Under the pieces are notes generated by a model, which made no database searches, had not been told where the DNA came from, and saw only the letters and a program-made list of their open reading frames with translations. The position numbers and the translations under genes are program-made. Source: an uncultured Collinsella sp. (GTDB taxonomy: Bacteria > Actinomycetota > Coriobacteriia > Coriobacteriales > Coriobacteriaceae). Taken from it: a stretch of DNA of 41,379 bases. The stretch's first letter is position 1, and the number at the start of each line of letters is the position of its first letter. The stretch is taken from the NCBI GenBank assembly GCA_902493515.1, contig CABUPE010000021.1:1-41379 (forward strand), given 5' to 3'. Below are positions 40,347-41,379 of this stretch, one piece after another.

Positions 40347-40589
40347 CTAACCGACGGTCATGATGTGCATGGCAACCTTGGAATCGATGCCAAAGCGTGC
40401 GCCCAGCACCGTGACGATGATATTGGCACCACTCGAGCTCACCACGTGGATTTCGTTGCCCTCGACAAAGCCGAGGTCCTTGAGGTGGTGTTTCATGTCC
40501 TCATTGCCCTTTACACGAGACACGCGCACGGTTTCGCCCGCTTTTACCATCGAAAGCGGCATGGCCGGCATCTGCGGTCCGCAAGACAT
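40347..40589 (-). CDS. FeoA-family protein (first)
   Basis: The 80-residue FeoA-like protein has a short extension (MSCGPQMPAMPLSMVKAGET) before the SH3-like core: VRVSRVKGNEDMKHHLKDLG, FVEGNEIHVVSSSG and VTVLGARFGIDSKVAMHIMT. An extra Cys-containing start is typical of one of two tandem FeoA proteins in many anaerobes. AGGAGC precedes the ATG. It is the first gene of the operon. Confidence 0.92.
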   Translation of the reverse strand: MSCGPQMPAMPLSMVKAGETVRVSRVKGNEDMKHHLKDLGFVEGNEIHVVSSSGANIIVTVLGARFGIDSKVAMHIMTVG

Positions 40590-40631
40590 GAGTTGCTCCT
40601 AACGTCAGTTCGTCCTCAACATCGACGCGAT

Positions 40632-40685
40632 AAAAGTTAACCACGTCTATGTTCGCTTTAGTAAACTAGCACGCGGTTAACTTTT
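40632..40685 (-). promoter_or_regulatory. inverted repeat upstream of the feo operon
   Basis: AAAAGTTAACC (40632-40642) and GGTTAACTTTT (40675-40685) flank a probable promoter 43 bp before the first FeoA. Each arm contains GTTAAC, close to the AAGTTAG half-site upstream of feoB, so both may be bound by the same iron-responsive regulator. Confidence 0.5.
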
Positions 40686-40737
40686 TGGAAAGGGTCCACA
40701 TTCAGATTTCGAAAAAGTTTCCTATACGAAACAAAAG

Positions 40738-40770
40738 AGGCACCGCAAAGACCATCTCTTTGCGGTGCCT
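40738..40770 (-). terminator. terminator of the HPr gene
   Basis: AGGCACCGCAAAGA pairs perfectly with TCTTTGCGGTGCCT; on the minus strand TCTTTTGTTT follows. Confidence 0.85.
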
Positions 40771-40792
40771 TGTCATACCAATTTATGCAACA

Positions 40793-40809
40793 AAGGGGAC
40801 CGTCCCCTT
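40793..40809. repeat. 17-bp palindrome after the HPr gene
   Basis: AAGGGGAC-C-GTCCCCTT forms a perfect dyad with one central base, 16 bp beyond the HPr stop and before its terminator. It resembles the short GGGACAG-type dyads at 37509 and 6121. Confidence 0.45.
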
Positions 40810-40824
40810 GTCACATTGTTGAGG

Positions 40825-41073
40825 TTAGAGCGAGAGGTTTCTGATCGACGTGACGCAGGAGGCCTCATCCACGCCCGAAACGCGGAACACGACGTCTTCG
40901 CCACATTCGCCACAGAGTGCCATGAGCCCTATAACGTCGCGACCGTCGGTATGGCGGTCACCGATGCTGACCGACACGTCACTACGATGCTTGGCGATAA
41001 TGTCATAAAGCAGCGCAACCGGGCGGGCATGCAGTCCCAACGGATCTTTAATCGTCTTTGTAAACTCGACCAT
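40825..41073 (-). CDS. HPr family phosphocarrier with Asp at position 46
   Basis: The 82-residue HPr has the phosphotransferase active site GLHARP with His15 at the normal position, so it can accept phosphate from enzyme I. At position 46, where Gram-positive HPr carries the regulatory Ser (SIMGVM), this protein has Asp in DVIGLM. It would therefore lack HPr kinase control or permanently resemble the seryl-phosphorylated form. The ATG at 41073 has GGGAGGGG upstream; longer starts have no support. It is monocistronic; no ptsI is in the window. Confidence 0.88.
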   Translation of the reverse strand: MVEFTKTIKDPLGLHARPVALLYDIIAKHRSDVSVSIGDRHTDGRDVIGLMALCGECGEDVVFRVSGVDEASCVTSIRNLSL

Positions 41074-41283
41074 GTCCCCTCCCGCGGCATCGCACATTCG
41101 GCCGGCAAAACCCAGCCACGTGGTAGTTATTGTAGCGTTAGATGCCTGCCGAGGGCCCCTCCGGATACCCCGTGGGCAAAAAGTGGCAAATATGAGTACT
41201 GTCACCAATTTAGTAGCAGCAAAATCGAGAGCAAATTGCCTAATTTGAGCGATTCGAAGGTAGCGCACAGAGATGTGGTGTAA

Positions 41284-41305
41284 GAGGCGGGGCATGCCCC
41301 GCCTC
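41284..41305. repeat. 22-bp perfect GC palindrome near the window end
   Basis: GAGGCGGGG and CCCCGCCTC pair around CATG. A second, imperfect hairpin follows (CCGCCCTTTC / GAAAGGACGG). The stretch 41074-41379 holds no gene I can support; it contains the HPr promoter region and these hairpins. Confidence 0.5.
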
Positions 41306-41379
41306 CGCCCTTTCAAGAAAGGACGGGGACACCGCCTAGAATTCGTCGTTGGAGTAATGAAGGTGACGAATGGAAGGAA

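Overview
The window is GC-rich bacterial chromosome with dense, mostly minus-strand operons. The gene set points to a gut actinobacterium of the class Coriobacteriia, most likely Collinsella or a close relative. It has GSI-alpha glutamine synthetase next to an actinobacterial GlnR-like orphan regulator, a complete D-galacturonate pathway, a FeoA-FeoA-FeoB operon with its Cys-rich partner, and many intergenic hairpin repeats. The genus is inferred from gene content and style; no 16S or marker search was possible.

Layout. 1-6.1 kb: a MATE exporter behind a MerR-type promoter, convergent with ligA (NAD-dependent DNA ligase). An AT-richer cassette follows, of two small exported proteins, a DUF2975-type membrane protein and a YozG-type HTH regulator. 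6.1-9.9 kb: an HtrA/DegP-type protease, then an AT-rich three-gene cassette encoding a secreted papain-like cysteine peptidase and two unknown exported proteins. 10-12.2 kb: glnA and the GlnR-like regulator, with a GlnR-box-like site upstream of glnA. 12.2-16.5 kb: a LacI-family regulator divergent from kdgK-kdgA, then a GntR/FCD regulator. 16.5-20 kb: a remnant of an integrated element, comprising an AAA ATPase behind a 10-bp tandem repeat array, a cluster of palindromic repeats, a broken tyrosine integrase, and the 3' half of a tRNA-Met gene (an att scar). 20-25.9 kb: a small MGMT-family protein, a CBS protein with a DHA2 drug exporter, an ArsC-like C-terminal fragment behind an orphan leader, and an IlvD/Edd sugar-acid dehydratase. 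The dehydratase's neighbouring gntP permease and gntR regulator were cut by one deletion that removed both 5' ends. 26-29.4 kb: two iron-sulfur flavoprotein oxidoreductases, OYE-type and GltD-type. 29.6-37.1 kb: uxaA, uxaB, a GPH symporter and uxaC in one operon under two perfect palindromic operators, with a LacI-family regulator upstream. 37.2-41.1 kb: the ferrous iron operon and an HPr phosphocarrier.

How the genes work together. The uxaC-transporter-uxaB-uxaA operon takes D-galacturonate through tagaturonate and altronate to 2-keto-3-deoxygluconate (KDG). The separate kdgK-kdgA operon turns KDG into KDPG and then pyruvate plus glyceraldehyde-3-phosphate. Each operon has its own LacI-type regulator and its own operator sequence. 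The IlvD/Edd dehydratase with its broken gluconate-type permease and regulator looks like a third, decaying sugar-acid route.

The most unusual features are: the helically phased 10-bp array before the ATPase; an HPr with Asp where the regulatory Ser46 normally sits; the double 5' deletion of gntP/gntR; a hairpin element found twice at exactly the same distance from a stop codon; and the secreted cysteine-peptidase cassette. I found no CRISPR array, rRNA or complete tRNA.
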